Part shown: positions 44,524 to 53,891 of the stretch, one piece after another
How the letters are laid out: every line of letters begins with the position of its first letter
How positions within the stretch are numbered: the stretch's first letter is position 1
Source: an uncultured Bacteroidales bacterium
Lineage (GTDB): Bacteria > Bacteroidota > Bacteroidia > Bacteroidales > F082
DNA: 61,474 nucleotides
Direction: 5' to 3'
Assembly: GCA_937926515.1 (NCBI GenBank)
Contig: CALAZZ010000278.1
Span: 1 to 61,474, forward strand
Position numbers and translations under genes: made by a program
Notes under the pieces: model-generated
Seen by the model: the letters and a program-made list of their open reading frames with translations, nothing else
The model's database searches: none
What the model was told of the DNA's origin: nothing

Positions 44524-45771
44524 ATGAAGAAAATAATCTTTGCATGTATTGTCCTGGTAACTTTTACCGGACAAAGGGGTATGGCACAATTTGGCACCAA
44601 CAACCTGCAAATAAACGGGTATGCAAGAAACTACACCGGTATTCTGCTCAATGATGATGGCGACTTGTCCATTCTGCAGAATACTTTTAACCTGGAGTTT
44701 GCACAGCGAGGCAGTAAGATTGGGTTTAAAGTGAACCCCTACCTCTATCACTACACTGATCGTGAGCTTGAACTGGGATTGCGAGAAGCCTACCTGGATA
44801 TGTATTTCGACAATTTCGACCTGCGGATAGGCAAGCAGCAAATCATCTGGGGCAAGGCCGAAGGCGTATTCATCACCGATGTGGTATCGCCCAAAGACCT
44901 GCGTGAGTTTTTATTGCCTGATTTCGATGAGATCAGGCTGGGTATTACTGCCGTAAAGCTGAATTATTATTTTGGCTCCAATACGCTCGAGGCAGTATGG
45001 TCTCCAGTTTTTACACCAACTCAGATGCCTGCCGAAGGCTCGATCTGGCGACCGGAAATGAGCTTTGCTGCACCCCCCACGTTTGATTATTCAAGCTCAC
45101 AAATTACGCCTTCTCTGGCCAACAGCGAACTGTTTTTGCGGTATGCAACCATCAGCTCCAAATTTGACTTTGAATTGGTTGGGGGTACCTTTTACTATGA
45201 TGACCCTGCTTTGCACCTGACCAAACACTTTGATCCAAACAATATGGAGCTTACAGGATTAACCGTTAGGCCCGAATACCATCGCGTGAACATGGGAGGC
45301 GGAAGCATCGGGTTGCCACTGGGCGGAACCGTTCTGAGGGCCGAGGGTGCCTACTACAATGGGCGCCATTTTCAAACAATGACGCCAAAATATACCGATG
45401 GTACCGTAGAAAAAGACATATTGCATTATATGGCCGGTCTTGATTTTACGCTTGCCGGCATTACCATGAGCACACAGTTTATTCAGGAATTTGTACTTGA
45501 TCATGAGAAAGGCATGGCCAAAGAGGAGCTCGAAAACACCATGACATTTCTTGCCCGCAAAGACTTCTTCAGGGAGAAACTTTGGCTTGAGCTTTTCACT
45601 TATGTTGGCCTCACAAATGAAGATGCCCTGATCAGGCCTAAAATTACCTATGCCTTTGCCGATGGATTTGAAGTACTGGGTGGTGCCAATATTTTTTTGG
45701 GTGATACAGGCAATTTCGGGCAGTACAGCGACAACGACATGGTATATATGAAACTGAAATACAGTTTTTAA
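44524..45771 (+). CDS. DUF1302-like outer-membrane beta-barrel
   Basis: 415 aa. Signal peptide (ending GMAQ). Alternating aromatic beta-strands, the IGKQQIIWGKAEG motif and a final Phe (KYSF) mark an outer-membrane barrel like those (DUF1302) that recur beside MMPL and LolA-like genes. It probably forms the outer-membrane end of the lipid-handling pathway. The ligand is unknown. Confidence 0.82.
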   Translation: MKKIIFACIVLVTFTGQRGMAQFGTNNLQINGYARNYTGILLNDDGDLSILQNTFNLEFAQRGSKIGFKVNPYLYHYTDRELELGLREAYLDMYFDNFDLRIGKQQIIWGKAEGVFITDVVSPKDLREFLLPDFDEIRLGITAVKLNYYFGSNTLEAVWSPVFTPTQMPAEGSIWRPEMSFAAPPTFDYSSSQITPSLANSELFLRYATISSKFDFELVGGTFYYDDPALHLTKHFDPNNMELTGLTVRPEYHRVNMGGGSIGLPLGGTVLRAEGAYYNGRHFQTMTPKYTDGTVEKDILHYMAGLDFTLAGITMSTQFIQEFVLDHEKGMAKEELENTMTFLARKDFFREKLWLELFTYVGLTNEDALIRPKITYAFADGFEVLGGANIFLGDTGNFGQYSDNDMVYMKLKYSF

Positions 45772-45820
45772 GCACAATAGCCACCTATATTTCCGGAGTG
45801 AATCCCATCATCCACAAAAA

Positions 45821-45994
45821 ATGACAACAGACGCAACAACAGACAAACGCCAGGCCGCTTTTTTTAATACGATTCTGATTGAAGAAATGGCTGAAAGCAA
45901 AAGATTGCGATCAATGGTTTTGATTGCTTTGCTTGGCTTTCAGGGCGTTTTTCTGTTTTCGATCACTGCCTTTTTCTGTGCTTCTGACATGGTT
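45821..45994 (+). pseudogene. truncated membrane-protein fragment
   Basis: About 58 codons starting MTTDATTDKRQAAFF include EEMAESKRLRSMVLIALLGF followed by a hydrophobic helix. This looks like the start of a membrane-anchored sensor or cyclase-type protein. The frame then runs on into the promoter and start of the threonine aldolase gene with no further homology. I read it as a 3'-truncated remnant. A genuine small membrane protein (45821-46126) is possible. Confidence 0.4.
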
Positions 45995-46024
45995 TATAAG
46001 TCAGGAGAATGCTGTTTTATTTCT

Positions 46025-46032
46025 TACATTTG
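46025..46032 (+). promoter_or_regulatory. -7 element of the threonine aldolase gene
   Basis: TACATTTG, 25 nt before ATG 46057. It supports that start over the longer frame beginning at 46009. Confidence 0.5.
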
Positions 46033-46056
46033 TCCAAACCGAAACAAAACTGGAGT

Positions 46057-47130
46057 ATGTATTCAAACATTTCTTTCCGCAAAGGCTTTGCCAGCGACAA
46101 CTGGTCAGGTGTATCGCCCGAGGTGATGCAGGCCCTGGCCGAAGTAAACACAGGACACCATCCCGCCTATGGCGAGAACGACCCTTTGCTGGAGCAGGCG
46201 CAACAGAAATTCAGGGAAGTGTTTGGACCCGAAACCCAGGTTTTTTTTGTGTATAACGGCACAGGAGCCAATGTACTTTCGGTGCAACAGCTGCTGCGTT
46301 CCTGGGAGGCAGTGGTTACACCCCATTCAGCCCATCTGAATGAGGACGAAGCCGGTGCCCCTGAAAAGTTTACCGGCGGAAAACTGCTAACGGTGGAATG
46401 CGATGATGGAAAAATCAAGCCGGAACAAATCATACCTTTCTTAAGCAGCTTTGGCTTTCAGCACCATGTGCAGGCTCGGATGATCAGTATTTCGCAGGCT
46501 ACTGAGCTGGGAAGCCTTTACAGTTTGGAAGAAATCAAAGCACTGGCCGAATATGCCCACAAAAATGATATGTTCCTGCATATGGATGGCGCTCGTATGG
46601 CCAATGCTGCTGTAGCTTTGGGATGTAGTTTCAGGGAAATGACCACTGCCTGTGGCGTGGATGTGCTGTCGTTTGGCGGTACTAAAAACGGCCTGATGTT
46701 TGGCGAAGCCGTGGTTTTCATGAACAAAAAACTTGCCGAAGGCTTTGAATACAACCGCAAGCAAGGCATGCAACTGGCCAGTAAAATGCGCTTCATTACA
46801 GCTCAATTTCTTGCATATTTTGAAAACGACCTTTGGAAGCGAAATGCCGAAAATGCCAACCACATGGCCAAGCTATTGGAAGAAAAGCTCACCGAAATAC
46901 CGGGTATTAGCTTAAGCAGGCCAGTTGAAGCAAACGGAGTGTTTGCTGTAATGCCCGCCGATTTGATTCCAAAACTGCAACAGCATTATTTTTTTCATGT
47001 TTGGAACGAAGCCCAAAACGAAGTCAGACTGATGTGCTCGTTTGACACCACAATGGATGATGTGGAAAAATTTGTGGAAGCAGCCAGAACACTCTTAGCA
47101 AGCCAGTTTGAAGAAGGATTAAGGAAGTAA
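46057..47130 (+). CDS. ltaE: low-specificity L-threonine aldolase
   Basis: 357 aa from the chosen start MYSNISFRKGFASDNW. PLP-dependent enzyme that splits threonine and allo-threonine into glycine and acetaldehyde. The PLP lysine lies in SFGGTKNGLMFGEAV, with the metal/PLP residues in FLHMDGARMANA. Full length. It is followed after 6 nt by an AraC-type gene. Confidence 0.92.
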   Translation: MYSNISFRKGFASDNWSGVSPEVMQALAEVNTGHHPAYGENDPLLEQAQQKFREVFGPETQVFFVYNGTGANVLSVQQLLRSWEAVVTPHSAHLNEDEAGAPEKFTGGKLLTVECDDGKIKPEQIIPFLSSFGFQHHVQARMISISQATELGSLYSLEEIKALAEYAHKNDMFLHMDGARMANAAVALGCSFREMTTACGVDVLSFGGTKNGLMFGEAVVFMNKKLAEGFEYNRKQGMQLASKMRFITAQFLAYFENDLWKRNAENANHMAKLLEEKLTEIPGISLSRPVEANGVFAVMPADLIPKLQQHYFFHVWNEAQNEVRLMCSFDTTMDDVEKFVEAARTLLASQFEEGLRK

Positions 47131-47136
47131 TACGAA

Positions 47137-48267
47137 ATGAGTTATATTTTTCTTATCGCTGCCTTCAACGCCTTCTTTTTTGCCGTGTTACTTTTCCAGA
47201 AAAAGCCCAGGGTAAGGCATGACAATATTCTCATATACTGGTTAATATATTTAGGGGCCTACACCGGTATTTACGGACTTGCCGGCAAAGTTTTGTTTGT
47301 TGAGTGCCCCCTTTTGTCGGCAACATTTATTTCATTGCTCTTATTACATGGTCCGTTCCTGTACTTTTATATTTCGGCCTTGGTGCAGGAAATTAATACC
47401 ATAAGGTGGAAACATTTTATACACCTGTTGCCCTTTATCCTTTTCAACAGTTATTTGCTGGTTGCGTCATCATTTCCTGAAGTTAGCCAAACCATCAACC
47501 TCAACCATTCGGTAAGTCGGCATGCACCTTCGTGGGTGTTTCAGGCATTTCTGGTTTTGACCGCTCTTTCGGGCCCGGCGTATTTTTTGGTTTCTATCAG
47601 GTTTTTTAAAGTGCTAGACATCAATATCTTCAATAATTTTTCTGATACTGAGAACGTCAATCCGGCATGGCTGAGAAAACTGGTATATCTATTTGGTGCT
47701 GTGTGGACACTTTTAATGATCACTGCATTTATTCACCATGTTTTCCACCTGTTTTCCTGGGTATTCTGCACCGATGGTATTTTTCTGTCCCTATCGGGTT
47801 TTATTATCCTCATCGGCTATTTTGGACTCAAACAGAAGGATATTTTTATTCAAACAGGAGAAGAACCTTTCTTTCTCAAACACTCAACTGAAAAATATGC
47901 TACCAGTGGCTTAAAATCGAACGACATTAAAGCTTATGCCAATAAACTGGAACAATATATAATACAGGAAAAACCATACCTGAATCCCGTTCTGAGCCTT
48001 CCCCAGCTGGCCAAAGCCATCGACATACCTGTGAATCACCTCTCACAGGTTATAAATACTCATTTTGAGATGAGCTATTTCGACTTTATAAACTTTTACC
48101 GTGTGCAGGAAGTAAAAGCAAGAATAAATGATCCGGAATATATGAAATATTCCCTTCTTGGCATTGCACTCGAATCAGGGTTCAATTCAAAATCAGCATT
48201 TAACAGGGTATTCAAAAAGCTAACGGGTAACACACCAAGTGAATTCAAACGACAAAATTCATCCTGA
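47137..48267 (+). CDS. AraC-family regulator with membrane N-terminus
   Basis: 376 aa. The first 230 residues contain about seven hydrophobic helices. The C-terminus (about 285-374) is an AraC-type double helix-turn-helix with LSQVINTHFEMSYFDFINFYRVQ and the closing GFNSKSAFNRVFKKLTGNTPSEFKR. Such proteins are membrane-embedded regulators common in Bacteroidota. It starts 6 nt after ltaE, so the two are co-transcribed. The target genes are unknown. Confidence 0.88.
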   Translation: MSYIFLIAAFNAFFFAVLLFQKKPRVRHDNILIYWLIYLGAYTGIYGLAGKVLFVECPLLSATFISLLLLHGPFLYFYISALVQEINTIRWKHFIHLLPFILFNSYLLVASSFPEVSQTINLNHSVSRHAPSWVFQAFLVLTALSGPAYFLVSIRFFKVLDINIFNNFSDTENVNPAWLRKLVYLFGAVWTLLMITAFIHHVFHLFSWVFCTDGIFLSLSGFIILIGYFGLKQKDIFIQTGEEPFFLKHSTEKYATSGLKSNDIKAYANKLEQYIIQEKPYLNPVLSLPQLAKAIDIPVNHLSQVINTHFEMSYFDFINFYRVQEVKARINDPEYMKYSLLGIALESGFNSKSAFNRVFKKLTGNTPSEFKRQNSS

Positions 48268-48428
48268 TTCTTAAAGTTTGGCTTGCGTTTTTTTTGGTTC
48301 TATTAATAGCTACCTCAAAATGACTCTCTTTGTGCTGAGATAATGTGGTGCCACGCTGTAGAATGGGTCGCCATACCGGATGGCAATGGTTAATTTTGCA
48401 TTGATCAATAATGTATTAACTCAAAAAA

Positions 48429-49067
48429 ATGAATGAAATGAAAACTGACACCATTAACATGTTGCATGCCGAAAAGAAACCAAAAAATTTGGCAAGTAGG
48501 CTTACTTTTCTCCTTGTGCTTTCAATACTGGTTCTACTATCAGGAAACTCTGTTTATGCCCATTGCGATGCCTATGATGGGCCGGTGATCGTGGACGCTG
48601 AAAAAGCCCTCGAATTTAAAAACGTGAACCTTGTATTGAAATGGATAAATCAGGATCAGGAAGCTGTAATTGTTCAATTGTTCAACAAAACGATAGCCAT
48701 GCAAAACCAGGATCAGGAAATATATGATATTTTAAAACAGTATTTTCTTGAAACCCTTGTCCGTTTGCACCGCGAAACTGAGGGGGCGTCTTATACGGGT
48801 ATTAAACCTGCGGGCACCACAAAAAAAATCGTTCGGCTAAGCGACAATGCTTTACACGACAATGATATAGACACCTTGATTTCAAAGCTCAACAATCACA
48901 TTGCCCACACGGTAAAAGAAAAATACCAGAAAGTGGCTGAATTGGTTAAATATAAGGATGAAACCGTTGAACAAGGCCGGGCATATGTAAAGGCTTATGT
49001 TGACTACACGCATACAATTGAAGCCCTTCACGATATTCTGGAGCATGGCAGTGGTCATGCCCACTAG
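48429..49067 (+). CDS. DUF6448 family exported protein
   Basis: 212 aa; start 48429 or 48438 (M4). A hydrophobic segment (about 26-42) is followed by AHCDAYDGPVIVDAEKALE, the opening of DUF6448 proteins, then helices rich in charge (LVLKWINQDQEAVIVQLFNKT). The His- and Cys-containing start and a C-terminal HGSGHAH suggest metal binding. Function unknown. A -7 element TAATTTTG lies at 48391-48398 and a clear terminator follows, so it is a single-gene transcript. Confidence 0.8.
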   Translation: MNEMKTDTINMLHAEKKPKNLASRLTFLLVLSILVLLSGNSVYAHCDAYDGPVIVDAEKALEFKNVNLVLKWINQDQEAVIVQLFNKTIAMQNQDQEIYDILKQYFLETLVRLHRETEGASYTGIKPAGTTKKIVRLSDNALHDNDIDTLISKLNNHIAHTVKEKYQKVAELVKYKDETVEQGRAYVKAYVDYTHTIEALHDILEHGSGHAH

Positions 49068-49083
49068 TTTAGCTGAAGAAATG

Positions 49084-49114
49084 AGGTTGTGTTTTAAGTG
49101 ACACAACCTTTTTC
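49084..49114 (+). terminator. terminator of the DUF6448 gene
   Basis: An 8-bp stem (49084-49091 with 49102-49109), a 10-nt loop and a T-run, 17 nt after the stop codon. Confidence 0.85.
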
Positions 49115-49176
49115 CATTTCCATTAGCTGACCATCATTACATTTTGATTATAGCACAACGAAAAATCTAAAGAAAA

Positions 49177-50424
49177 ATGAGTAAAAAGCAAAAGGTGGTG
49201 GTGATTGGAGGAGGATTTGCTGGTTTGCAGATTGTAAAACATCTGGACGAAAGTTTATTTGATATATTATTGATTGATAAGGTTAACCATCACCAATTCC
49301 AGCCATTGTTTTATCAGGTAGCCACATCCCAACTGGAACCTTCAAGTATATCTTTTCCATTAAGGCATGTGTTTCGTAAAAGAATGAACATCCAGATCAG
49401 GCTTGCTGATGTAACCGGCGTCGATACAGTTAAAAATGAAGTTCAAACATCTATTGGAAACTTCCATTATGATCATTTGGTGATCGCCCTGGGCTGCAAA
49501 ACAAACTATTTTGGAAATATGCGTGTAAAAAAGTATGCCTTATCCCTAAAATCAACATACGATGCGATAGGGGTTCGCAATCATATTTTGCAGACCTTCG
49601 AAAAGATTACATGGAAGTCCGAAGCTGAAAAAGAAGCACTGTTAAATATCGTTATCGTTGGAGCAGGGCCCACCGGAGTGGAATTGGCCGGAGCATTTGC
49701 CGAGATCAAAAACAATATCCTCCCGAAAGATTATCATCGTATTGATTTTACCCGGCTTAGGATAGTCTTGGTTGAGGGTGGCCGGCATGCCCTTCCCAAT
49801 ATGAGTAAAACTTCGAGAGTCGCAGCCGAAAAATACCTCAAAAAAATGGGTGTTGAGATCATGACAGAAACCTTTGTTGATGATTATGACGGGGAAACAG
49901 TCCGTTTCTCAAGTGGTAAATCAATGAAATCAAGAACCGTAATCTGGGCAGCCGGAGTAACCGCAAATCAAGTTAAAGGCATACCTAATGAGGTGATTGG
50001 GCCTGGCAATCGCATAAAAGTGGATCGGTTTAACCGGGTATTAAACATGCAAAATGTGTTTGCTGTTGGTGATATTGCCTATATGGAAACACCAAAATAT
50101 CCACAAGGACATCCCCAGGTAGCCAATGTGGCCATTAATCAGGCAAAAAATCTGGCAAGAAATCTAAAACGCATCATGCAACGAAAAAAACCTAAGCCTT
50201 ATGAATATGTTGATCTGGGAGTGATGGCAACCATAGGCACAAATAAGGCAGTGGTTGAGTTTCCATTTGTTCGTTTTAAAGGCTATTTTGCCTGGTTTAT
50301 ATGGATGTTTTTGCACCTGATGTTAATCCTGAGTGTGAGGAACAAACTGATCATTTTCATCAATTGGGCATGGGCCTATGTCACAAAGAATTCCGCCCTG
50401 AGATTAATACTCATGCAAAAGTAA
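49177..50424 (+). CDS. ndh: type II NADH dehydrogenase
   Basis: 415 aa. Two nucleotide-binding motifs, VVIGGGFAGLQ (FAD, about 9-19) and IVGAGPTGVELAG (NADH, near 165), are seen. The family motif NHHQFQPLFYQVATS is at about 40-54 and FAVGDIAYM near 292. The C-terminus has a hydrophobic, membrane-attaching part. It oxidises NADH and reduces quinone without pumping protons. It ends convergent with sco. Confidence 0.9.
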   Translation: MSKKQKVVVIGGGFAGLQIVKHLDESLFDILLIDKVNHHQFQPLFYQVATSQLEPSSISFPLRHVFRKRMNIQIRLADVTGVDTVKNEVQTSIGNFHYDHLVIALGCKTNYFGNMRVKKYALSLKSTYDAIGVRNHILQTFEKITWKSEAEKEALLNIVIVGAGPTGVELAGAFAEIKNNILPKDYHRIDFTRLRIVLVEGGRHALPNMSKTSRVAAEKYLKKMGVEIMTETFVDDYDGETVRFSSGKSMKSRTVIWAAGVTANQVKGIPNEVIGPGNRIKVDRFNRVLNMQNVFAVGDIAYMETPKYPQGHPQVANVAINQAKNLARNLKRIMQRKKPKPYEYVDLGVMATIGTNKAVVEFPFVRFKGYFAWFIWMFLHLMLILSVRNKLIIFINWAWAYVTKNSALRLILMQK

Positions 50425-50479
50425 AAATGCCCTCATACAGGAAGGCTTTATGCTCTGTTGACAACCTTTTGAATGGTTT

Positions 50480-51112
50480 TTAGTGTAGTAATTTTGTCAA
50501 AGCACTCACAACCGGTTCTGCCTTTGTTTGTAGGCCGTCCTGCTGAAAAACAACTACACCATCGCGGTCAAGTACAAGCTTTCGGTTAGAATGAGCAAAT
50601 TGACCGTTCTCGAGTTCCTCGTAATTAATTCCAAGTACAACTGACAGAGATTTTATCTGGCTTGCACTGCCATGAAGAAACATCCAATTTCCGCCCACAC
50701 CCTGGCTTTCAGCATATAACTTCAGGCGTTCAGGGGTGTCGCGTTTGTGGTCGAAACTCACCAGAACAAAAATTACTTCATCTTTTCTATTTTCAAGCTT
50801 ATTTTCAACCTCTTTTATATCGTGAACCAGCAAAGGACATGCATATTCACAATGAGAGAAGAACATGGTCAGAACCACTGGAACCCCGGCGAAGTCAATC
50901 ATCTCAACTTGTTCACCCAGCTGATTCTTCCAGCTACCTTCCAGGTGGTAAACAGATAAATCAGGAAGGTCAGTCACAGCCTCTTCCATAATCGGTGATG
51001 AACTGCAGCATGATGCGGGTTCTGTTTCGCTAAAGCCCTTGTCCTTGCATGATGTTAAGTTTAAAGCCATCACACCAAATATCCAAAGTAAAACGATTGT
51101 TTCTTTCTTCAT
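50480..51112 (-). CDS. SCO-family copper chaperone (lipoprotein)
   Basis: 210 aa from MKKETIVLLWIF, a lipoprotein signal ending LTSC; the longer frame to 51151 overlaps the gene upstream. Copper-site motifs SHCEYACP (CxxxC) and a downstream His in HSNRKLVLD are present in a thioredoxin fold. SCO proteins deliver copper or redox equivalents to cupredoxin sites. As the last gene of the nirK operon it probably serves NirK maturation. Confidence 0.88.
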   Translation of the reverse strand: MKKETIVLLWIFGVMALNLTSCKDKGFSETEPASCCSSSPIMEEAVTDLPDLSVYHLEGSWKNQLGEQVEMIDFAGVPVVLTMFFSHCEYACPLLVHDIKEVENKLENRKDEVIFVLVSFDHKRDTPERLKLYAESQGVGGNWMFLHGSASQIKSLSVVLGINYEELENGQFAHSNRKLVLDRDGVVVFQQDGLQTKAEPVVSALTKLLH

Positions 51113-51131
51113 AATTTTAATTTTTAATGAG

Positions 51132-51905
51132 TTAATCTGCAGTTTTAGCACATCTAAACCCCAGCCTTCGCAAACTATAATTTCCTTTCAGGCTGGTTCT
51201 GAAAGCAAAACGAACAAAGGATGCATAGTCGGTGGCATCATTGGCATTCAATGATGCGCTTCCACAAAACAAGCCTTCTGGCATTTCCTCCTGGTTGCGC
51301 CCATCGTCATTCATGGTAATGCTGTTAAAATCGTAAACCCATTCCCAGATCAGGCCGTGCATGTCCCATGCGCCGTAGGTGTTTTGATACAATGAGCCGA
51401 CTTCAAAATTGTTTCGAAGCCGGTTTGAATACCAATCGGAGATGATGCGCTGCAAGCTATCGTAGAACTGGTTTTCAACAGGAAGTGCCTTTGCAGCAAA
51501 TTCCCATTCGTGGAGCTCCGGCAATCTTTTCCCTTGCCACTCACAATAGGCCTGAGCCGCAAACCAGGACACATTAACTACTGGTGCCAATTCAGCAAAA
51601 CGGCCTGTGCCTTCCTGTTCCAAATTCCAATGAGAAAGGTAATTTTCATCAGCAAAAATGCGCTTGACTTGTGATTTAGACCATTGTGGATTGGCTGCAA
51701 CAAACTGAAGGTAATCGGCATTGGTTACTGCTTTGGTGTCAATCCAAAACGAATTTACTAATACTTGATCCGTTTGCCCTTTAATGAAGGGCATATAATC
51801 ACCTCCCTTTATACGTACCATTTCACCTGATTGACTGTATAACAAAGCGCTATATAGCCAGAGTAGGGAAATGAGCCATAAATTGTTGAAACCAAAGGAC
51901 CTCAT
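51132..51905 (-). CDS. nirV: NirV-like SUMF1-fold protein
   Basis: 257 aa. Signal peptide (ending LLYSQ). The sulfatase-modifying-factor fold is seen in NVSWFAAQAYCEWQGKRLPELHEWEFAAKA, DMHGLIWEWVYDF and RRLGFRC. The cysteine pair of formylglycine-generating enzymes (in SYCYRYR-type sequence) is absent, so it should not be a formylglycine synthase. SUMF1-like nirV genes commonly sit beside nirK; their role is not known. It starts 2 nt after nirK ends. Confidence 0.82.
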   Translation of the reverse strand: MRSFGFNNLWLISLLWLYSALLYSQSGEMVRIKGGDYMPFIKGQTDQVLVNSFWIDTKAVTNADYLQFVAANPQWSKSQVKRIFADENYLSHWNLEQEGTGRFAELAPVVNVSWFAAQAYCEWQGKRLPELHEWEFAAKALPVENQFYDSLQRIISDWYSNRLRNNFEVGSLYQNTYGAWDMHGLIWEWVYDFNSITMNDDGRNQEEMPEGLFCGSASLNANDATDYASFVRFAFRTSLKGNYSLRRLGFRCAKTAD

Positions 51906-51907
51906 TG

Positions 51908-53368
51908 CTATTGATTTTTCTCACGCCATTCACGCACCTCTGATGCCTGAAGCAAACCACCACCATTATTCAACTCGTTAAATATGTAAGTCATCACACT
52001 TGCGATATTATCATCGCTCATTTGCATAGCCGGCATGATGTTATTGTAGGTGTTGCCATTGACCGTAATTTCGCCTTGCAGCCCCTCGAGAATAATGCCA
52101 ATACCCTTATCATCACGGGCCTGTAGAAAGTCTGAATTGTATAATGGAGGGAAAACACCGGGCACACCACGTCCCTGATCCATATGGCAGGCGAGGCAAT
52201 TCTGGGTATAAAGTGCCCTTCCTTTTTCCATACGTTCTTCCAATGTTCTAACAGGAGCCTCATCCACAGCTTCTGTACGCTCTTTACCAACTTTCTGAAT
52301 GGCACTGCCTTCAGGTAAGTATACCGTCTCTTTTTGCAGGCCTGTAAACACATCGTAATTCTCCTCACCAACAACCTTAATCTGTGCAATGGCACCTTTG
52401 TTGAATGCTCTGAATATGCTATGATCAACCAGGTGCAAGGTGCCTGGCACTTCGCATTTAAACTCAACTATGGCAGATCCGCCTGCCGGAATGAGGGTTG
52501 TTTGAACATTCTCGGTATACAAACTGCCTCCTTCAATATACACCTTATCAAAAATTTCACCGATAGCATGGAAGGATGAAACCAGATTTGGACCACCATT
52601 TCCGAGATACAACCTAACCGTTTCACCAACATTTACTATCATGGCATTTTCGCCTGTATTTGCACCAACCGCCCCATTCATCACCACATAGTCAGGTCTT
52701 TCGTCTAAGGCTTTTTGCATATCAAACTCCTGTAATCCTCTTTCACCAAATTTACCGGTGGTGTAAAATTCACTTTGCATCACGTAAAATTCATGGTCAA
52801 CAGGGGGCATGCCTTCCAGTGGTTCCACCAGAATGAGTCCATACATGCCATTGGCCACATGCATACCTACCGGTGCGGTGGCACAGTGATACACATAAAG
52901 ACCCTCATTCAACGCCCTGAAACTGAACTGTGCGCTTTTACCGGGCGCAATCAAGGTTGCTTCAGCACCACCACCCGGGCCTGTGACGGCATGCAGGTCT
53001 ATATTATGCGGAAACATATTATCCGGATGGTTGTGTAGATGAAATTCTACCAGGTCGCCTTGGCGCACACGGATAAATTTGCCGGGTACCACCCCACCGA
53101 ATGTCCAGAAATTATATTCCACACCGTCTGCCAAGCGCATAACTCGTTCTATGATTTCAAGCTCTACAACCACCTTAGTGTTTGATTTGGCATCTATTGG
53201 CGGTGGCACAAAGGGTGCTGCCGTTAATTCCGCGACAACCTCGCCCTTAATGAGTGGCAAGACATCTGATCCCTTTTTGTTAGAATGGCTATTGCAGGAA
53301 GCCATGAGTATAAGTGCCATAGCTCCAAGAAATAACATGGGTTTGTATGTTGAAGTTAATTTATTCAT
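51908..53368 (-). CDS. nirK: copper nitrite reductase fused to cytochrome c
   Basis: 486 aa from MNKLTSTYKPMLFLGAMALI; the longer frame to 53425 lacks support. The signal peptide ends MASC, probably a lipoprotein. Copper ligands: FPHNIDLHA (type 2 His and others), YHCATAPVGMHVANGMYG (type 1 Cys, His, Met), SSFHAIGEIFD and HLVDHSIFRAFN. After about residue 395 comes a c-type cytochrome domain with CLACH and an axial Met near MPAMQM. It reduces nitrite to NO. The fused haem allows electrons to arrive from a c-type carrier or membrane complex. Confidence 0.93.
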   Translation of the reverse strand: MNKLTSTYKPMLFLGAMALILMASCNSHSNKKGSDVLPLIKGEVVAELTAAPFVPPPIDAKSNTKVVVELEIIERVMRLADGVEYNFWTFGGVVPGKFIRVRQGDLVEFHLHNHPDNMFPHNIDLHAVTGPGGGAEATLIAPGKSAQFSFRALNEGLYVYHCATAPVGMHVANGMYGLILVEPLEGMPPVDHEFYVMQSEFYTTGKFGERGLQEFDMQKALDERPDYVVMNGAVGANTGENAMIVNVGETVRLYLGNGGPNLVSSFHAIGEIFDKVYIEGGSLYTENVQTTLIPAGGSAIVEFKCEVPGTLHLVDHSIFRAFNKGAIAQIKVVGEENYDVFTGLQKETVYLPEGSAIQKVGKERTEAVDEAPVRTLEERMEKGRALYTQNCLACHMDQGRGVPGVFPPLYNSDFLQARDDKGIGIILEGLQGEITVNGNTYNNIMPAMQMSDDNIASVMTYIFNELNNGGGLLQASEVREWREKNQ

Positions 53369-53430
53369 TTTTATTGATTTATGGTTAATAATATTAAACG
53401 GCCTTTTTATCTTTATATAGTGCAAAAAAT

Positions 53431-53874
53431 TTATGACTGCACAACTGTTTTCAAGTGAGCATGTCCATTTCTGATTTCAGCCGCCATTTGTTGTATGGTT
53501 TGTTCCTTTAGCAATTGATTTAACTTGTTGCGTACTTCGCTGAATTCAGCATGTATAGGGCATGGATGTTCGCTTGAGCATCCTTTGAGCCCAAGTCCAC
53601 AGCCGTTGAGATTGGCAACTCCATCGATGGCTTTTACAACCTCTATCAACCTGATTTCCGGTTCTGCAGGATCGATAAAAAACCCACCATTGGGTCCTTT
53701 GATGGAGGATACAATCCCTTGCTTGCTTAGAATCTGCATGATCTTAGCCGTAAAGTGCATAGGTGAATCAATGGCATCAGCGATCTCAGTGAGGCCAATT
53801 TTGCGATCTTCGTCTGATCGTGAAGCAAGGTATATCAATGCTTTGATTGCGTATTTACAAGCTTTTGAAAACAT
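53431..53874 (-). CDS. Rrf2-family Fe-S regulator
   Basis: 147 aa. The N-terminal winged helix (about 1-75) contains YAIKALIYLA and FTAKIMQILSKQGIVSSIKGPNGG. Cys92, Cys99 and Cys105 (C-x6-C-x5-C) match the cluster-binding region of NsrR/IscR-type members. Located between ric and nirK, it is the best candidate for the NO or redox sensor of this operon and of norCBQD. The spacing to ric (17 nt) indicates one transcript. Confidence 0.9.
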   Translation of the reverse strand: MFSKACKYAIKALIYLASRSDEDRKIGLTEIADAIDSPMHFTAKIMQILSKQGIVSSIKGPNGGFFIDPAEPEIRLIEVVKAIDGVANLNGCGLGLKGCSSEHPCPIHAEFSEVRNKLNQLLKEQTIQQMAAEIRNGHAHLKTVVQS

Positions 53875-53891
53875 CCTGTTTTTTTACAAAA

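Noticed and set aside
53420..53442. GTGCA-N13-TGCAC inverted repeat between rrf2 and nirK
   Set aside because: Arms are only 5 bp, the spacer is long, and it spans the rrf2 stop codon; chance is likely.
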